A stretch of 37,210 nt of DNA from a virus. Each line of letters begins with the position of its first letter. Position 1 is the first letter of the stretch. This document shows positions 1 to 7,799 of the stretch, one piece after another. The stretch covers positions 1-37,210 of the IMG/VR virus record IMGVR_UViG_3300020420_000572; one strand, given 5' to 3'. The position numbers and the translations under genes are program-made. The notes beneath the pieces were generated by a model. It did not search any database, had not been told where the DNA came from, and saw only the letters and a program-made list of their open reading frames with translations.

Positions 1-108
1 GAACGAAGTAGATATATTACAGATAAAGACTTAATTTCTATGATTGATAAGTTGGAGTTCTTTGTAAAAGAATTAAGAAAACACATAGTTAGAATAGATA
101 TTGAATAA
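1..108 (+). CDS. 3' end of an unidentified phage gene (partial)
   Basis: An open frame runs from the first base of the window to a TAA at 106-108 and shows 35 codons of a C-terminus rich in Lys, Arg and Ile. The TAA overlaps the ATG of the next gene by one base (TAATG), the same junction style as other genes here, which supports it being a real gene end. The visible part has no recognisable motif, so no function is proposed. The 5' part lies outside the window. Confidence 0.7.
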   Translation, partial: ERSRYITDKDLISMIDKLEFFVKELRKHIVRIDIE

Positions 109-1103
109 TGAACTACATTTTAGTTGATACTGCAAATACTTTCTTTAGATCCAAGTTCGCTATACAGAGCGATTTGGACAGTAAGATAGGTATGGCGTTG
201 CATATCACCTTTAATAGCATTAGAAAAGTATGGCAAGACTTTAAAGGAGATCACGTTGTATTTTGTTTGGAAGGTAGAAGTTGGCGTAAAGACTTTTATG
301 AGCCTTATAAAAGGAATAGAAAGAACGTTAGAGATGCCAGAACAGAGAAAGAGGTTGAAGAGGATGAAGTGTTTTGGGAAACTTTCGATAACTTCAAAGA
401 CTTCATAGATCAGAAGACTAATTGCACAGTTCTACAAAATAAGCAACTTGAAGCAGATGACTTAATTGCAGGTTGGGTACAAGCACATCCTAACGACAAT
501 CACTTTATTATAAGCACAGATGGTGACTTTGCTCAATTGATTGCTCCAAATGTTGCACAATATAATGGTGTTCAAGAGATTACAATCACACACGAAGGAT
601 ACTTTGACGACAAAGGCAACAGAGTTAAAGACAAGAAAACAGGAGAAGAAAGACCTGCTCCTAATCCACAATGGTTATTATTTGAAAAATGTATGAGAGG
701 TGATACTGCTGACAATGTGTTTTCAGCATATCCAGGTGTGCGTACAAAAGGTACGAAAACTAAAGTTGGTCTAACAGAAGCATTCGAAGATAGGAATTCA
801 AAAGGTTATAGTTGGAATAATATGATGTTGCAACGTTGGGTAGATCATGAAGGATTCGAACATAGAGTAATAGATGATTATCAAAGAAATGTTACACTAT
901 GTGATTTGTCAGCACAGCCAGATGAAATCAAAACTATTATAAAAGAAACAGTGGGAAGTGCAGAAACTAAAGCAATAGAACAAGTAGGATTAAAACTTAT
1001 TAAATTTTGTGCCAAATGGGATTTACAAAGGATCGCTGATTATCCTCAAAGTTATGCAGAACCATTAAACGCAAAATATGTTAAAGAAGAGGTAACGGCA
1101 TGA
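108..1103 (+). CDS. 5'-3' exonuclease, FEN/T4 RNase H-like
   Basis: This is a 331-residue PIN-like flap nuclease of the family that includes T4 RNase H, which removes RNA primers and flaps during phage DNA replication. The acidic metal-binding residues are visible in order: D7 in the N-terminal ILVDTAN strand, the E115-A-D117-D118 cluster, D138/D140 in STDGD, and the GDTADN motif with D199 and D202, followed by a helix-hairpin-helix-like stretch with PGVRTKGT. The Arg/Lys-rich segment WRKDFYEPYKRNRK (about 59-72) matches the family's DNA-binding arch. The acidic residue before it is E55 in CLEG, where FEN1 has Asp. The ATG overlaps the previous stop (TAATG), and the gene overlaps the next by 4 bases (ATGA). 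Family assignment is secure; the role in replication is inferred from T4. Confidence 0.93.
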   Translation: MNYILVDTANTFFRSKFAIQSDLDSKIGMALHITFNSIRKVWQDFKGDHVVFCLEGRSWRKDFYEPYKRNRKNVRDARTEKEVEEDEVFWETFDNFKDFIDQKTNCTVLQNKQLEADDLIAGWVQAHPNDNHFIISTDGDFAQLIAPNVAQYNGVQEITITHEGYFDDKGNRVKDKKTGEERPAPNPQWLLFEKCMRGDTADNVFSAYPGVRTKGTKTKVGLTEAFEDRNSKGYSWNNMMLQRWVDHEGFEHRVIDDYQRNVTLCDLSAQPDEIKTIIKETVGSAETKAIEQVGLKLIKFCAKWDLQRIADYPQSYAEPLNAKYVKEEVTA

Positions 1104-1594
1104 CAAACAAACTATACGCAAAGCCTATATTAGAAAATAGATTCTGGATACTAGAATCGGACGGTAAGAAAGTTGGAACTATATGTAAACAAGAAGACAG
1201 ACGTTTTATGTTTAGTTGTGAATCAGGAACAAGAATATTTGACAACGTGGACGCACTCCAAAAAAGTTTTACAGGTGATTGGATGTGGGGTACAAGTTTA
1301 TCAGCACCAGGACCTGTTGAGTCAGAGAAAAATGATGTTTATGATTACCCTAGCAAGTTCGTTCCTTACAACATGGTATTTGATGTAAAACGTAAACTGC
1401 CACTGTTTAACAAAAGTAAAAAATCCAAAAGCCTGTATTGTGCAGGTTATTACATAATCAAATTTGAAAAAGGATGGGTTAGAAGTTACTGTCCTAAATT
1501 ACTTACACTGGAAAGGTATCCATTCAAAGGACCATTTAGAACTATTTTAGAAATGAAAACGGAGTTGGCAAATGCAAACAAAAGAACCACTTAA
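1100..1594 (+). CDS. Conserved hypothetical phage protein (164 aa)
   Basis: The 164-residue product begins at an ATG that overlaps the stop of the nuclease gene (ATGA) and is preceded by AGAGG at 1088-1092. The centre contains SKFVPYNMVFDVKRKLPLF and then YCAGYYIIKF, a pattern I associate with a conserved small protein of T4-like marine phages, without known function. It has many aromatic and basic residues and no signal peptide or membrane helix. Its place directly after the RNase H-like nuclease would suit a replication-era accessory protein, but that is only context. The 3' end overlaps the next gene by 23 bases. Confidence 0.85.
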   Translation: MTNKLYAKPILENRFWILESDGKKVGTICKQEDRRFMFSCESGTRIFDNVDALQKSFTGDWMWGTSLSAPGPVESEKNDVYDYPSKFVPYNMVFDVKRKLPLFNKSKKSKSLYCAGYYIIKFEKGWVRSYCPKLLTLERYPFKGPFRTILEMKTELANANKRTT

Positions 1595-1820
1595 CACCGC
1601 AAGTTTACAAAGATTCATCGAGCAAGTTAAAGGTGCTGACATGGGTAATCAAAAAGAAGTGCGTATAGACATCAATACAGCCAAGCATATCACATATACC
1701 CTAGCCACAGTACTGGCCCGTCTAGCGGGGGATTATGAGGCTTTAATGGCCCATAATAATACCGCAGAAGCAAAGAAAGATGAAACTGTAAACGTTCAAG
1801 TAGACGGCGGTAAACTATAA
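1572..1820 (+). CDS. Small hypothetical protein (82 aa)
   Basis: This 82-residue product starts inside the end of the previous gene. GGAG at 1561-1564 lies 7 bases before the ATG and supports this start. The central part (about 25-65) is predicted helical by eye, and the tail is polar and acidic with Val and Asp. There is no recognisable catalytic or binding motif. I do not recognise the family. The tight overlap and the good ribosome-binding site make it likely to be a real gene. Confidence 0.75.
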   Translation: MQTKEPLNTASLQRFIEQVKGADMGNQKEVRIDINTAKHITYTLATVLARLAGDYEALMAHNNTAEAKKDETVNVQVDGGKL

Positions 1821-1834
1821 CACATCCATAAATT

Positions 1835-1843
1835 CGATAAATA
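1835..1843 (+). promoter_or_regulatory. T4-type late promoter-like motif CGATAAATA
   Basis: CGATAAATA sits in the short gap between 1820 and 1863, with 19 bases between the motif and the next ATG. It resembles the T4 late promoter core TATAAATA, which is read by phage sigma gp55 together with the sliding clamp. The same nine bases occur upstream of two other genes in this window (14898-14906 and the complement of 32881-32889). Activity is inferred. Confidence 0.6.
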
Positions 1844-1862
1844 CTCATATATTTGCAAAATT

Positions 1863-2153
1863 ATGAGTCGACCTAAACCAACAGTACTTTTAGAGTACAC
1901 AAATAAGAAAGACTACAAGTCTGAGCAGATCCTAGCGGCTGAAGGAATTTGGGCAGTGTTCTATAAGGGCAAACCGTTTAATCTTAAAAGTGCAAATTTG
2001 CTTAACAACTACCCAGGACCTAAATACAAAAAGGTTAGTTTTTCCAACCCTGGACACGCATTTAATCTAGCGAAGAAATTGAATACACTATTCAACACTA
2101 CAGAATTCACGGTGGTTAAATTAACCCAAGGTGAAACTGTAAGTGAAAAATGA
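1863..2153 (+). CDS. Conserved hypothetical phage protein (96 aa)
   Basis: The 96-residue product contains KPTVLLEYTNKKDYKSEQ near the start and YPGPKYKKVSFSNPGHAFN in the middle, a pattern I associate with a conserved small basic protein of T4-like marine phages; its function is unknown. It looks like one compact alpha/beta domain with no membrane segment. It is the first gene after the late promoter-like motif at 1835-1843. No clear Shine-Dalgarno sequence is visible before the ATG, and the transcript leader would be very short. It overlaps the next gene by 4 bases (ATGA). Confidence 0.85.
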   Translation: MSRPKPTVLLEYTNKKDYKSEQILAAEGIWAVFYKGKPFNLKSANLLNNYPGPKYKKVSFSNPGHAFNLAKKLNTLFNTTEFTVVKLTQGETVSEK

Positions 2154-2539
2154 ACTGGAAAGAAACCTATACTAAAATCTTCTTAAAAAATGCCAATATA
2201 GCAATTGGTGAAAATACTCTTAAGGAGTATATGCCAATGTGGTGGAAGAACAGTAGATCCAAAAACTTTGGTGGATTGAGATTGACAGATGAAGGTATAA
2301 CATTCATTAAGGAAAAACTACAACTTCAAACTTATGATGTGCCTTTTCCCAATGACTTCAACCTTACCACTCAAGTAATCATATTTTTAGACAAATATTT
2401 AGACACTCCATATTATCTAGCAGATGATGGCGTAATAGTGACCAATGAAAAGAAAGCAATGGAACTAATGCTATTTTCGGGAGATATTAGGAAATATGGT
2501 TTGAATAAAGCACTATCCCGCCTAGAAACGCAAGAATAG
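2150..2539 (+). CDS. Hypothetical phage protein (129 aa)
   Basis: The product has 129 residues with a Trp-rich N-terminal part (YMPMWWKNSRSKNFGGLRL, about 27-45) and a C-terminal half with alternating strands and helices. The segment GGLRLTDEGITFI looks like a winged-helix or small nucleic-acid-binding turn, but this is a weak resemblance. It is translationally coupled to the preceding gene through ATGA and is the last gene before a 121-base gap with a new promoter. I do not recognise a named family. Confidence 0.82.
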   Translation: MNWKETYTKIFLKNANIAIGENTLKEYMPMWWKNSRSKNFGGLRLTDEGITFIKEKLQLQTYDVPFPNDFNLTTQVIIFLDKYLDTPYYLADDGVIVTNEKKAMELMLFSGDIRKYGLNKALSRLETQE

Positions 2540-2596
2540 TTATCCACAGGGCAAATGACCCGCATAATCACTGACGTTTTTACCCTATCTTTCTGG

Positions 2597-2625
2597 TTGA
2601 CTTTTTTGGTACTAGAATATATTAT
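2597..2625 (+). promoter_or_regulatory. Sigma70-like promoter (TTGACT-17-TATTAT)
   Basis: TTGACT at 2597-2602 and TATTAT at 2620-2625 are separated by exactly 17 bases, a near-consensus bacterial housekeeping promoter. It lies in the gap before the AAA+ ATPase gene. A start about 7 bases downstream would give a leader of roughly 29 bases carrying AGGAG at 2648-2652, 8 bases before the ATG at 2661. The -35 hexamer and spacer length match those of the promoter at 30472-30500 on the other strand. Confidence 0.7.
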
Positions 2626-2660
2626 TAAACTATAACAACAAACTAATAGGAGTACAAAAA

Positions 2661-3776
2661 ATGCCAAGAAGAAAAAGTTCACCAGAAGTAGATGCTTTAA
2701 GCACTAGGCAATTATCGCCAAATAAGTGTAAAGCGTCTATCTTACACGCACTGAAGATTAAAAGACCTATCTTTGTATGGGGAGGCCCTGGAATAGGTAA
2801 ATCGGAAGTGATCCACCAAATTGCAAAGAATATCGATGCACACGTGATTGATATTAGATTAAGTTTATGGGAGCCTACAGATATTAAAGGTATTCCATAT
2901 TTCAACTCAAAAGAAAATAATATGGTTTGGGCACAACCTTCGGAATTGCCAACAAAAGCAGAAGCGAAGAAGCACAAAAATATTGTTTTGTTTTTAGATG
3001 AAATGAACTCCGCGGCACCTAGTGTGCAGGCGGCGGCTTATCAACTTATATTAAACAGAAAAGTTGGTCAATATGAATTGCCAGATAACGTATTAATTTG
3101 TGCGGCTGGTAATAGAGAAGCAGACAAAGGTGTTGTATATAGAATGCCTGCTCCGTTGGCTAACAGATTTATCCACTTAGAAATGAAGCCAGAATTTGAT
3201 GACTGGTTTGAGTGGGCAGTTGAACACAACATTCACAAAGATGTTGTTGGTTATTTGACTTTTAGCAAAAAGGACTTATATGACTTTGATCCAAAGTCTC
3301 CAAGTAGGTCATTTGCTACTCCGAGATCTTGGTCATTTGTAAGTGAATTGCTTTCAGATGATTTAGATGAGAACACCGTTACTGATTTAGTCAGTGGTGC
3401 AGTGGGCGAAGGACTTGCAGTTAAGTTCATGGCTCATAGAAAGGTAGCATCAGAACTACCTAATCCTTCCGAGATATTGGAAGGCAAAATAACAGAAATG
3501 AAATCGAAAGAAATATCAGCAATGTACTCCCTTACGGTTTCGCTATGTTATGAACTAAAAGAAGCAAACGATAAAAAAGATAAGAAATTTAATGACAAGG
3601 TCAGCAAGTTTCTTAGATTTATGATGGATAATTTTGATACAGAACTTGTTGTTATGGGTATCAAGATGGCATTAACTCAGTATCAATTACCTATTGATCC
3701 TGATGCAGTCAAATGCTTCGATGAGTTCCACGAAAAATACGGCAAGTATATTACTGCCGCACAGAGTACTAACTAA
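2661..3776 (+). CDS. MoxR-like AAA+ ATPase
   Basis: The 371-residue protein is an AAA+ ATPase of the MoxR type. Walker A is GGPGIGKS (41-48), Walker B ends in LDE with D113 and E114, the sensor-1 Asn is N151 in AAGNREAD, and an arginine-finger-like PLANRF has R169. MoxR ATPases act as chaperones that remodel or activate partner proteins, usually a VWA-domain protein encoded next door. The following gene encodes exactly such a partner. A sigma70-like promoter and a strong AGGAG ribosome-binding site precede it. In marine T4-like phages this pair recurs, but its substrate is not known. Confidence 0.92.
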   Translation: MPRRKSSPEVDALSTRQLSPNKCKASILHALKIKRPIFVWGGPGIGKSEVIHQIAKNIDAHVIDIRLSLWEPTDIKGIPYFNSKENNMVWAQPSELPTKAEAKKHKNIVLFLDEMNSAAPSVQAAAYQLILNRKVGQYELPDNVLICAAGNREADKGVVYRMPAPLANRFIHLEMKPEFDDWFEWAVEHNIHKDVVGYLTFSKKDLYDFDPKSPSRSFATPRSWSFVSELLSDDLDENTVTDLVSGAVGEGLAVKFMAHRKVASELPNPSEILEGKITEMKSKEISAMYSLTVSLCYELKEANDKKDKKFNDKVSKFLRFMMDNFDTELVVMGIKMALTQYQLPIDPDAVKCFDEFHEKYGKYITAAQSTN

Positions 3777-3784
3777 GGTGTTAA

Positions 3785-3808
3785 GTAGGGCATCTTAGGG
3801 TGCCCTAC
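3785..3808 (+). other. Intercistronic hairpin between AAA+ and VWA genes
   Basis: GTAGGGCA (3785-3792) and TGCCCTAC (3801-3808) form a perfect 8-bp stem with an 8-base loop in the gap between two functionally linked genes. No run of T follows, so it is not a typical intrinsic terminator. It could set mRNA processing, stability or translation of the second gene. Confidence 0.6.
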
Positions 3809-3827
3809 ACTAATAGGAATTATGAAC

Positions 3828-5093
3828 ATGACAACAGATATTATAGAACAAACAGAACAACCAGTAGAACTTACTCCTGCACAATTAGAAAGTATGAGAG
3901 CAGAAGTATTAGATAAAATTATTGTAGCCAGAGTTGGATTGCTTTTAAGACATCCTTTCTTTGGCAATATGGCAACTAGACTAATCATTAAAGAATGTGA
4001 TGACTGGTGTCCAACTGCCGCAACTGATGGAAGACATTTATACTACAACACTGAATTCTTCAACAAGATGAATACTAAAGAAATTGAATTCGTTATTGCA
4101 CATGAAATTCTTCATTGTGTATTTGATCATATGAAAAGAAGAGAAGACAGAGAACCACAATTACATAACATCGCTTGTGATTATATTGTGAACAATACTT
4201 TAATGGATCAGAACATTGGAGAGAAACCTAAAGACATACAGATATTCCAAGACTACAAATACAGTGGTTGGTCTTCAGAAGCAGTATATGATGACATATA
4301 CAAAAAAGGTAAAAAGGCTATGGAGAAATTAGGTAAACTTTTAGATGAGCACATTGATTGGGAGAAAGAACAAGGTGCTGGTGCAGGTAAAGGCAAGGAC
4401 AAAGATAAAAAAGGTGGCTCGCAACCTACATACACTAAAGCGGAGATGGATAAGATTAAAGATGAAATAAAAGAAAGCATGATACAATCTGCTCAAGCGG
4501 CAGGTAAAGAAAACTTACCTGAGGCAATTAAAAGAATTATTAATCAGTTCACTGAACCTAAAATGAACTGGAGAGAATTACTTCAGCAACAGATTGATAG
4601 TGTGCTTAAAAATGATTACAGTTGGGCAAGACCTAGCAGGAAAGGTTGGCATTCAGGTGTTATATTACCAGGTACATTGAATGAACAAACAATAGACCTT
4701 TGTATAGCAATAGACACTTCAGGTTCTATTAGGGAAGAACAAACAAGAGACTTCCTAGGTGAGGTGCAAGGTATTATGGATCAATACAGAGATTTCAAAA
4801 TTAAAATATGGTGTTTTGATACTGAGATACACAATGAACAAGATATTACTCCGCACGAAGGTGATTTACAAAGTTATGAAATACAAGGTGGCGGTGGTAC
4901 TGACTTCGATGCTAATTTTGAATACATGAAAGAGAATGACATACAACCTAAGAAATTTATAATGTTCACAGATGGTTATCCTTGGGAGAGTTGGGGAGAC
5001 GATTCATACTGTGATACTTTGTTCTTAATTAATGACCATCATGATAAAAATATGGAAGCACCTTTTGGTACAACGGTGCACTATGATGGATAA
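3828..5093 (+). CDS. HExxH metallopeptidase-like/VWA-domain protein, partner of the MoxR ATPase
   Basis: The product joins an N-terminal metallopeptidase-like domain with HEILH at residues 92-96 (DUF2201-type HExxH zinc motif), a linker rich in Gly, Lys and Asp (about 172-190), and a C-terminal VWA-like domain with a MIDAS motif DTSGS (286-290). Such proteins are partners of MoxR ATPases; whether this one cleaves protein is not shown. I prefer the ATG at 3828 (421 aa) to the in-frame ATG at 3822, because the AGGA at 3815-3818 lies 9 bases from the former and only 3 from the latter. A hairpin precedes it. The stop overlaps the next gene's ATG (TAATG). Confidence 0.9.
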   Translation: MTTDIIEQTEQPVELTPAQLESMRAEVLDKIIVARVGLLLRHPFFGNMATRLIIKECDDWCPTAATDGRHLYYNTEFFNKMNTKEIEFVIAHEILHCVFDHMKRREDREPQLHNIACDYIVNNTLMDQNIGEKPKDIQIFQDYKYSGWSSEAVYDDIYKKGKKAMEKLGKLLDEHIDWEKEQGAGAGKGKDKDKKGGSQPTYTKAEMDKIKDEIKESMIQSAQAAGKENLPEAIKRIINQFTEPKMNWRELLQQQIDSVLKNDYSWARPSRKGWHSGVILPGTLNEQTIDLCIAIDTSGSIREEQTRDFLGEVQGIMDQYRDFKIKIWCFDTEIHNEQDITPHEGDLQSYEIQGGGGTDFDANFEYMKENDIQPKKFIMFTDGYPWESWGDDSYCDTLFLINDHHDKNMEAPFGTTVHYDG

Positions 5094-5380
5094 TGTTTTC
5101 AAAAACTAAAGAACCAAATCCACTTAACTTTTTCGAATGTAGAAAGATAACCAAAAAACCTGACGGTCTTCAAATGCTCAAAATAAATTTTGATCATACC
5201 GAAACAAGTGAACACATGGAAAAATGGATTTTGGAAAACCTAAAAGGTAGATATTATATTGGTAAACATCTCGATGTCGACACTCACGGCTTAATAAAAA
5301 ATTATTTTTTGGTAGCATTCGAAAACTCAAAAGAACTGTCTATATTCAATCTTAGTTGTCCTTACATACAACGTCAGTAA
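5093..5380 (+). CDS. Hypothetical protein (95 aa)
   Basis: This 95-residue product overlaps the VWA gene by one base (TAATG). It has alternating charged and hydrophobic stretches typical of a small alpha/beta fold, and contains WILENLKGRYYIG near the middle. There is no signal peptide or membrane helix and no catalytic motif that I recognise. Translational coupling suggests it is made together with the MoxR-VWA pair, but a role in that complex is only a guess. Confidence 0.75.
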   Translation: MFSKTKEPNPLNFFECRKITKKPDGLQMLKINFDHTETSEHMEKWILENLKGRYYIGKHLDVDTHGLIKNYFLVAFENSKELSIFNLSCPYIQRQ

Positions 5381-5383
5381 ATA
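5377..5383 (+). promoter_or_regulatory. Possible variant late promoter (GTAAATA)
   Basis: AGTAAATAC overlaps the stop codon of the preceding gene, with 35 bases between the GTAAATA core and the ATG at 5419. It differs from the ATAAATA core by one base, so it is a weak candidate supported mainly by its location at a gene boundary. Confidence 0.3.
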
Positions 5384-5385
5384 CC

Positions 5386-5399
5386 TTTGTATATACAAA
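5386..5399. repeat. Perfect 14-base palindrome TTTGTATATACAAA
   Basis: TTTGTATATACAAA reads the same on both strands and lies in the 38-base gap between genes, just before the AAAGGAG ribosome-binding site. It could be a protein-binding site or a small RNA hairpin. Short AT-rich palindromes also arise by chance in such sequence. Confidence 0.4.
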
Positions 5400-5418
5400 T
5401 ATAAAGGAGCATTTTAAA

Positions 5419-5721
5419 ATGTCAGATACAAACAATACAAAGACGGTTACATCTCCTACACCCGCAGAAGTTACAGGACAAGCACCTGCAGAAGCAAAGG
5501 CACAAGCCGGCGCTGGAGCAGAATTGACTGTTCAAGACTTAACTGTGATTAGGTCAATAATAGATGTGGCGAGTCAACGTGGAGCCTTCAAAGCCAACGA
5601 GATGGCGGCAGTAGGAACCACTTTCAATAAACTAGATGGCTTTTTGAAGATTGTAGAAAAATCTCAAAAGGATGCCAAGGTCCCTGCAGAAGGTGACAAA
5701 AAAGAAGCGGAGAAAAAATAA
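5419..5721 (+). CDS. Conserved small phage protein, Ala/Pro-rich N-terminus (100 aa)
   Basis: The longest open frame starts at 5356, but AAAGGAG at 5404-5409 fits the ATG at 5419, giving a 100-residue product. The N-terminal third is low-complexity (Thr, Pro, Ala, Gly). A conserved-looking core LTVQDLTVIRSIIDVASQRGAF (about 37-58) is followed by a helix and a Lys/Glu-rich tail. This pattern resembles small proteins found near structural genes of cyanophages, with no assigned function. The stop overlaps the next ATG (TAATG). Confidence 0.82.
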   Translation: MSDTNNTKTVTSPTPAEVTGQAPAEAKAQAGAGAELTVQDLTVIRSIIDVASQRGAFKANEMAAVGTTFNKLDGFLKIVEKSQKDAKVPAEGDKKEAEKK

Positions 5722-6281
5722 TGGCTGAAATAAAACACGTAGGGCAAATGAAAGGTAGCAACGAAAAAGTTGCCGTTGTCTACAGAACTGTTCCAGGTGA
5801 CAGTAAATCAGCGGTTGTTATTCAAACGTCAAAAATTGATCCATTAGATCACGATGCCTTAATGAAAGTTATCGAATCTAACGCAGGTCAAACTGCTTTT
5901 GAATTACATGAAGTATTAGGTAGAAACTTAACTCCAGATGGACAAAGTATGTTGATTAAATTCCACACAGGTGGGTTTATGCAGAAAGTTCCAACGGACA
6001 CAGTTATGATGACACCTACACCTACTGATTCAGTACAGTTGGATGAGTTGAATAAAATCATCGCAGAACAAAAAGGTGTGGCGATTGATGACCTAGCAGT
6101 ACAACCAGATCAGGCTACTGTTGTGGCACAATCACAGACGTCAAGAAATACGCCTAACCAACCTTTGAGTGATGAACAACTAGCAGGTCAGATGAGAAGT
6201 AACGCAGATCGTTTTTACAAAGAAGCGGCAAAACTTCGTAAAGAAGCAGAGGCGTTATCACCAGCAAAAAAGTCTAAGTAA
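5721..6281 (+). CDS. Conserved hypothetical phage protein (186 aa)
   Basis: The product has 186 residues. The first 100 look like a compact beta-rich domain (MKGSNEKVAVVYRTVPGDSKSAV), followed by a Pro/Thr-rich segment (about 96-104), a polar linker, and a C-terminal charged helix with KEAAKLRKEAEAL, probably a coiled coil. It is coupled to the previous gene through TAATG. Its place among small genes before a tail-fibre gene would suit a virion or assembly protein, but I do not recognise it. Confidence 0.83.
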   Translation: MAEIKHVGQMKGSNEKVAVVYRTVPGDSKSAVVIQTSKIDPLDHDALMKVIESNAGQTAFELHEVLGRNLTPDGQSMLIKFHTGGFMQKVPTDTVMMTPTPTDSVQLDELNKIIAEQKGVAIDDLAVQPDQATVVAQSQTSRNTPNQPLSDEQLAGQMRSNADRFYKEAAKLRKEAEALSPAKKSK

Positions 6282-6286
6282 GTCTA

Positions 6287-6616
6287 GTGTCTGTCGTGGT
6301 CAAATTTACGAAAAAGAAATTGCCTAGGGAAGTGGTGCAACATTGGCCGGAAGTATTCGGCGACTTATCTATTGAGTCTATCCCTGTAGAGTATTTGCTG
6401 TCTATTAAAGTATCATTTAAAGATGGCAAAAACTGGGAGATTAGGCTTAAACCAAACAGACAAAAGATGACCAACAAAGAACTGGAAAAAACCATAGGCG
6501 ATCTATTCAAAACCTATGGGGATGATATCAAAAACGTTGATTTTAGGCTCGATACGAATAAAGTTAAAGCAGACATAACAAAACGCACTAAAACGTTCCT
6601 TAAAAAGCGAAAATAA
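6287..6616 (+). CDS. Conserved hypothetical phage protein (109 aa)
   Basis: The frame begins with GTG at 6287, six bases after the previous stop, and gives 109 residues. No strong ribosome-binding site is visible and a second GTG at 6296 is possible. The product contains LPREVVQHWPEVFGDLSIE and NVDFRLDTNKVKADI and ends in a very basic tail (KRTKTFLKKRK). This pattern recalls a small protein conserved in T4-like cyanophages. The basic tail might bind nucleic acid or the acidic surface of another protein. Function unknown. Confidence 0.8.
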   Translation: MSVVVKFTKKKLPREVVQHWPEVFGDLSIESIPVEYLLSIKVSFKDGKNWEIRLKPNRQKMTNKELEKTIGDLFKTYGDDIKNVDFRLDTNKVKADITKRTKTFLKKRK

Positions 6617-6641
6617 AGACTCCAGCAATTATATAAGTAGA

Positions 6642-6649
6642 ATAAATAC
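6642..6649 (+). promoter_or_regulatory. Late promoter-like motif AATAAATA
   Basis: AATAAATAC lies in the 58-base gap before the tail-fibre gene, 25 bases upstream of its ATG at 6675, with GGAG at 6661-6664 in between. The core ATAAATA is identical to that of the CGATAAATA sites in this window and to the T4 late promoter core. A late structural gene downstream fits this reading. Confidence 0.55.
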
Positions 6650-6674
6650 TACATACATTAGGAGCATTACTTAA

Positions 6675-7790
6675 ATGGCATTACAGATTAGAAGAGGTAC
6701 AGACGCACAAAGACAAGGTATCACACCTTTAGCAGGTGAACTTATCTTCACTACAGACACCAAAAAACTATTTGTTGGAGACGGTTCAACAGTAGGTGGT
6801 AATCAAGTAGACACAACATTATCAGCACAATATTTGAGTGTACCATCAAACATCACGCCAGATGCTACAAACACAAGAGATTTAGGAACAACCACTGCCG
6901 CTTGGAGAACAGGTTACTTCAACGGTATTGTTGCAACAGGTGAAATAGAAGCGGCTTCATTCACAGGTAATATTACATCAAACAATTCAACAGTAGTTGT
7001 AAATGCAAACGCAGGAACAGTGACAGCAAACTTAACTGGTGCTGTCGTTGGTAACGTTACAGGTAACACAGCAGGAACACATACAGGTCCAGTAACTGGA
7101 GATGTTAAAGGTTCATTATTTGGTAGCGATTCATCATTAAGAGTTGATGGTGATTCAGACTACATGACAAACGGTGTTATTGCACTTGACGGAAACGTTG
7201 TACAATTACAATCAGGTTCACAAGTAATATTCGGTACTACAAGTTCAGCGAACGGTGTAGGTCTTAGAATTAACTCAACTGACCATGCAAACAACATGGC
7301 AATACAAATTTATTCAGATGATTCAAACGCGACAACACACAACTCATTAGAAGCATACACATCAAAAGGTTCAATAGTAACACCAACAGCAGTTGCGGCA
7401 GATGATATTATGTTTTCTTATTCACACTACGGATATGATGGTTCACAATACAAATTATCAAGTGTGATCAGTGCAAGTGTTGATCCAGATGCAACAGTGT
7501 CAAGTGGTGCTGTACCAGGACAATTAATTATTGCAACTACTCCAGACAATGGTAGCACATTAAAATTTGTTGTACTAGACAAAGACGGTAATTTCGGAAT
7601 TAATGTAACTAATCCAACTAAAAAATTAGAAGTAAACGGTAATGGTCAATTTGCTTCTGAAGTATTGTTAGGCAGAATGGATCAGACAGCCATAAATGCT
7701 CTAACAGCCGCAAACGGAATGATTGTGTACAACACAACGACAAACAAATTCCAAGGCTACGAAAACGGTGCTTGGAGCAACTTAATCTAA
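6675..7790 (+). CDS. Tail fibre protein with GELIFTTDTKKLFVGDG N-terminus
   Basis: The 371-residue product begins with MALQIRRGTDAQR and continues to GELIFTTDTKKLFVGDG, the N-terminal pattern of many tail fibre and receptor-tropism proteins of marine phages. The middle has Gly/Thr/Asn-rich repeats such as GNVTGNTAGTHTGPVTGDVKG (about 125-145) that look like a trimeric beta-helical shaft. The C-terminal part carries LEVNGNGQF and ends in GYENGAWSNLI, a common fibre ending. It probably forms a virion fibre contacting the host. It is on the plus strand whereas the other tail-fibre genes lie on the minus strand about 23 kb away. It is preceded by a late promoter-like motif and GGAG. Confidence 0.88.
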   Translation: MALQIRRGTDAQRQGITPLAGELIFTTDTKKLFVGDGSTVGGNQVDTTLSAQYLSVPSNITPDATNTRDLGTTTAAWRTGYFNGIVATGEIEAASFTGNITSNNSTVVVNANAGTVTANLTGAVVGNVTGNTAGTHTGPVTGDVKGSLFGSDSSLRVDGDSDYMTNGVIALDGNVVQLQSGSQVIFGTTSSANGVGLRINSTDHANNMAIQIYSDDSNATTHNSLEAYTSKGSIVTPTAVAADDIMFSYSHYGYDGSQYKLSSVISASVDPDATVSSGAVPGQLIIATTPDNGSTLKFVVLDKDGNFGINVTNPTKKLEVNGNGQFASEVLLGRMDQTAINALTAANGMIVYNTTTNKFQGYENGAWSNLI

Positions 7791-7799
7791 TAACTCACA

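Noticed and set aside
2540-2596. GGGCAAATGACCC as an intrinsic terminator before the MoxR gene
   Set aside because: The possible stem is only about 3 bp and no T-run follows, so there is not enough to call a terminator.
5356-5418. Upstream ATG start for the 100-aa protein
   Set aside because: AAAGGAG at 5404-5409 fits the ATG at 5419; the longer start overlaps the previous gene and lacks a ribosome-binding site.
7010-7130. Collagen or coiled-coil repeat in the first tail-fibre protein
   Set aside because: The Gly spacing is irregular (GNVTGNTAGTHTGPVTGDVKG), so it fits a general beta-helical fibre shaft better than collagen GxY triplets.
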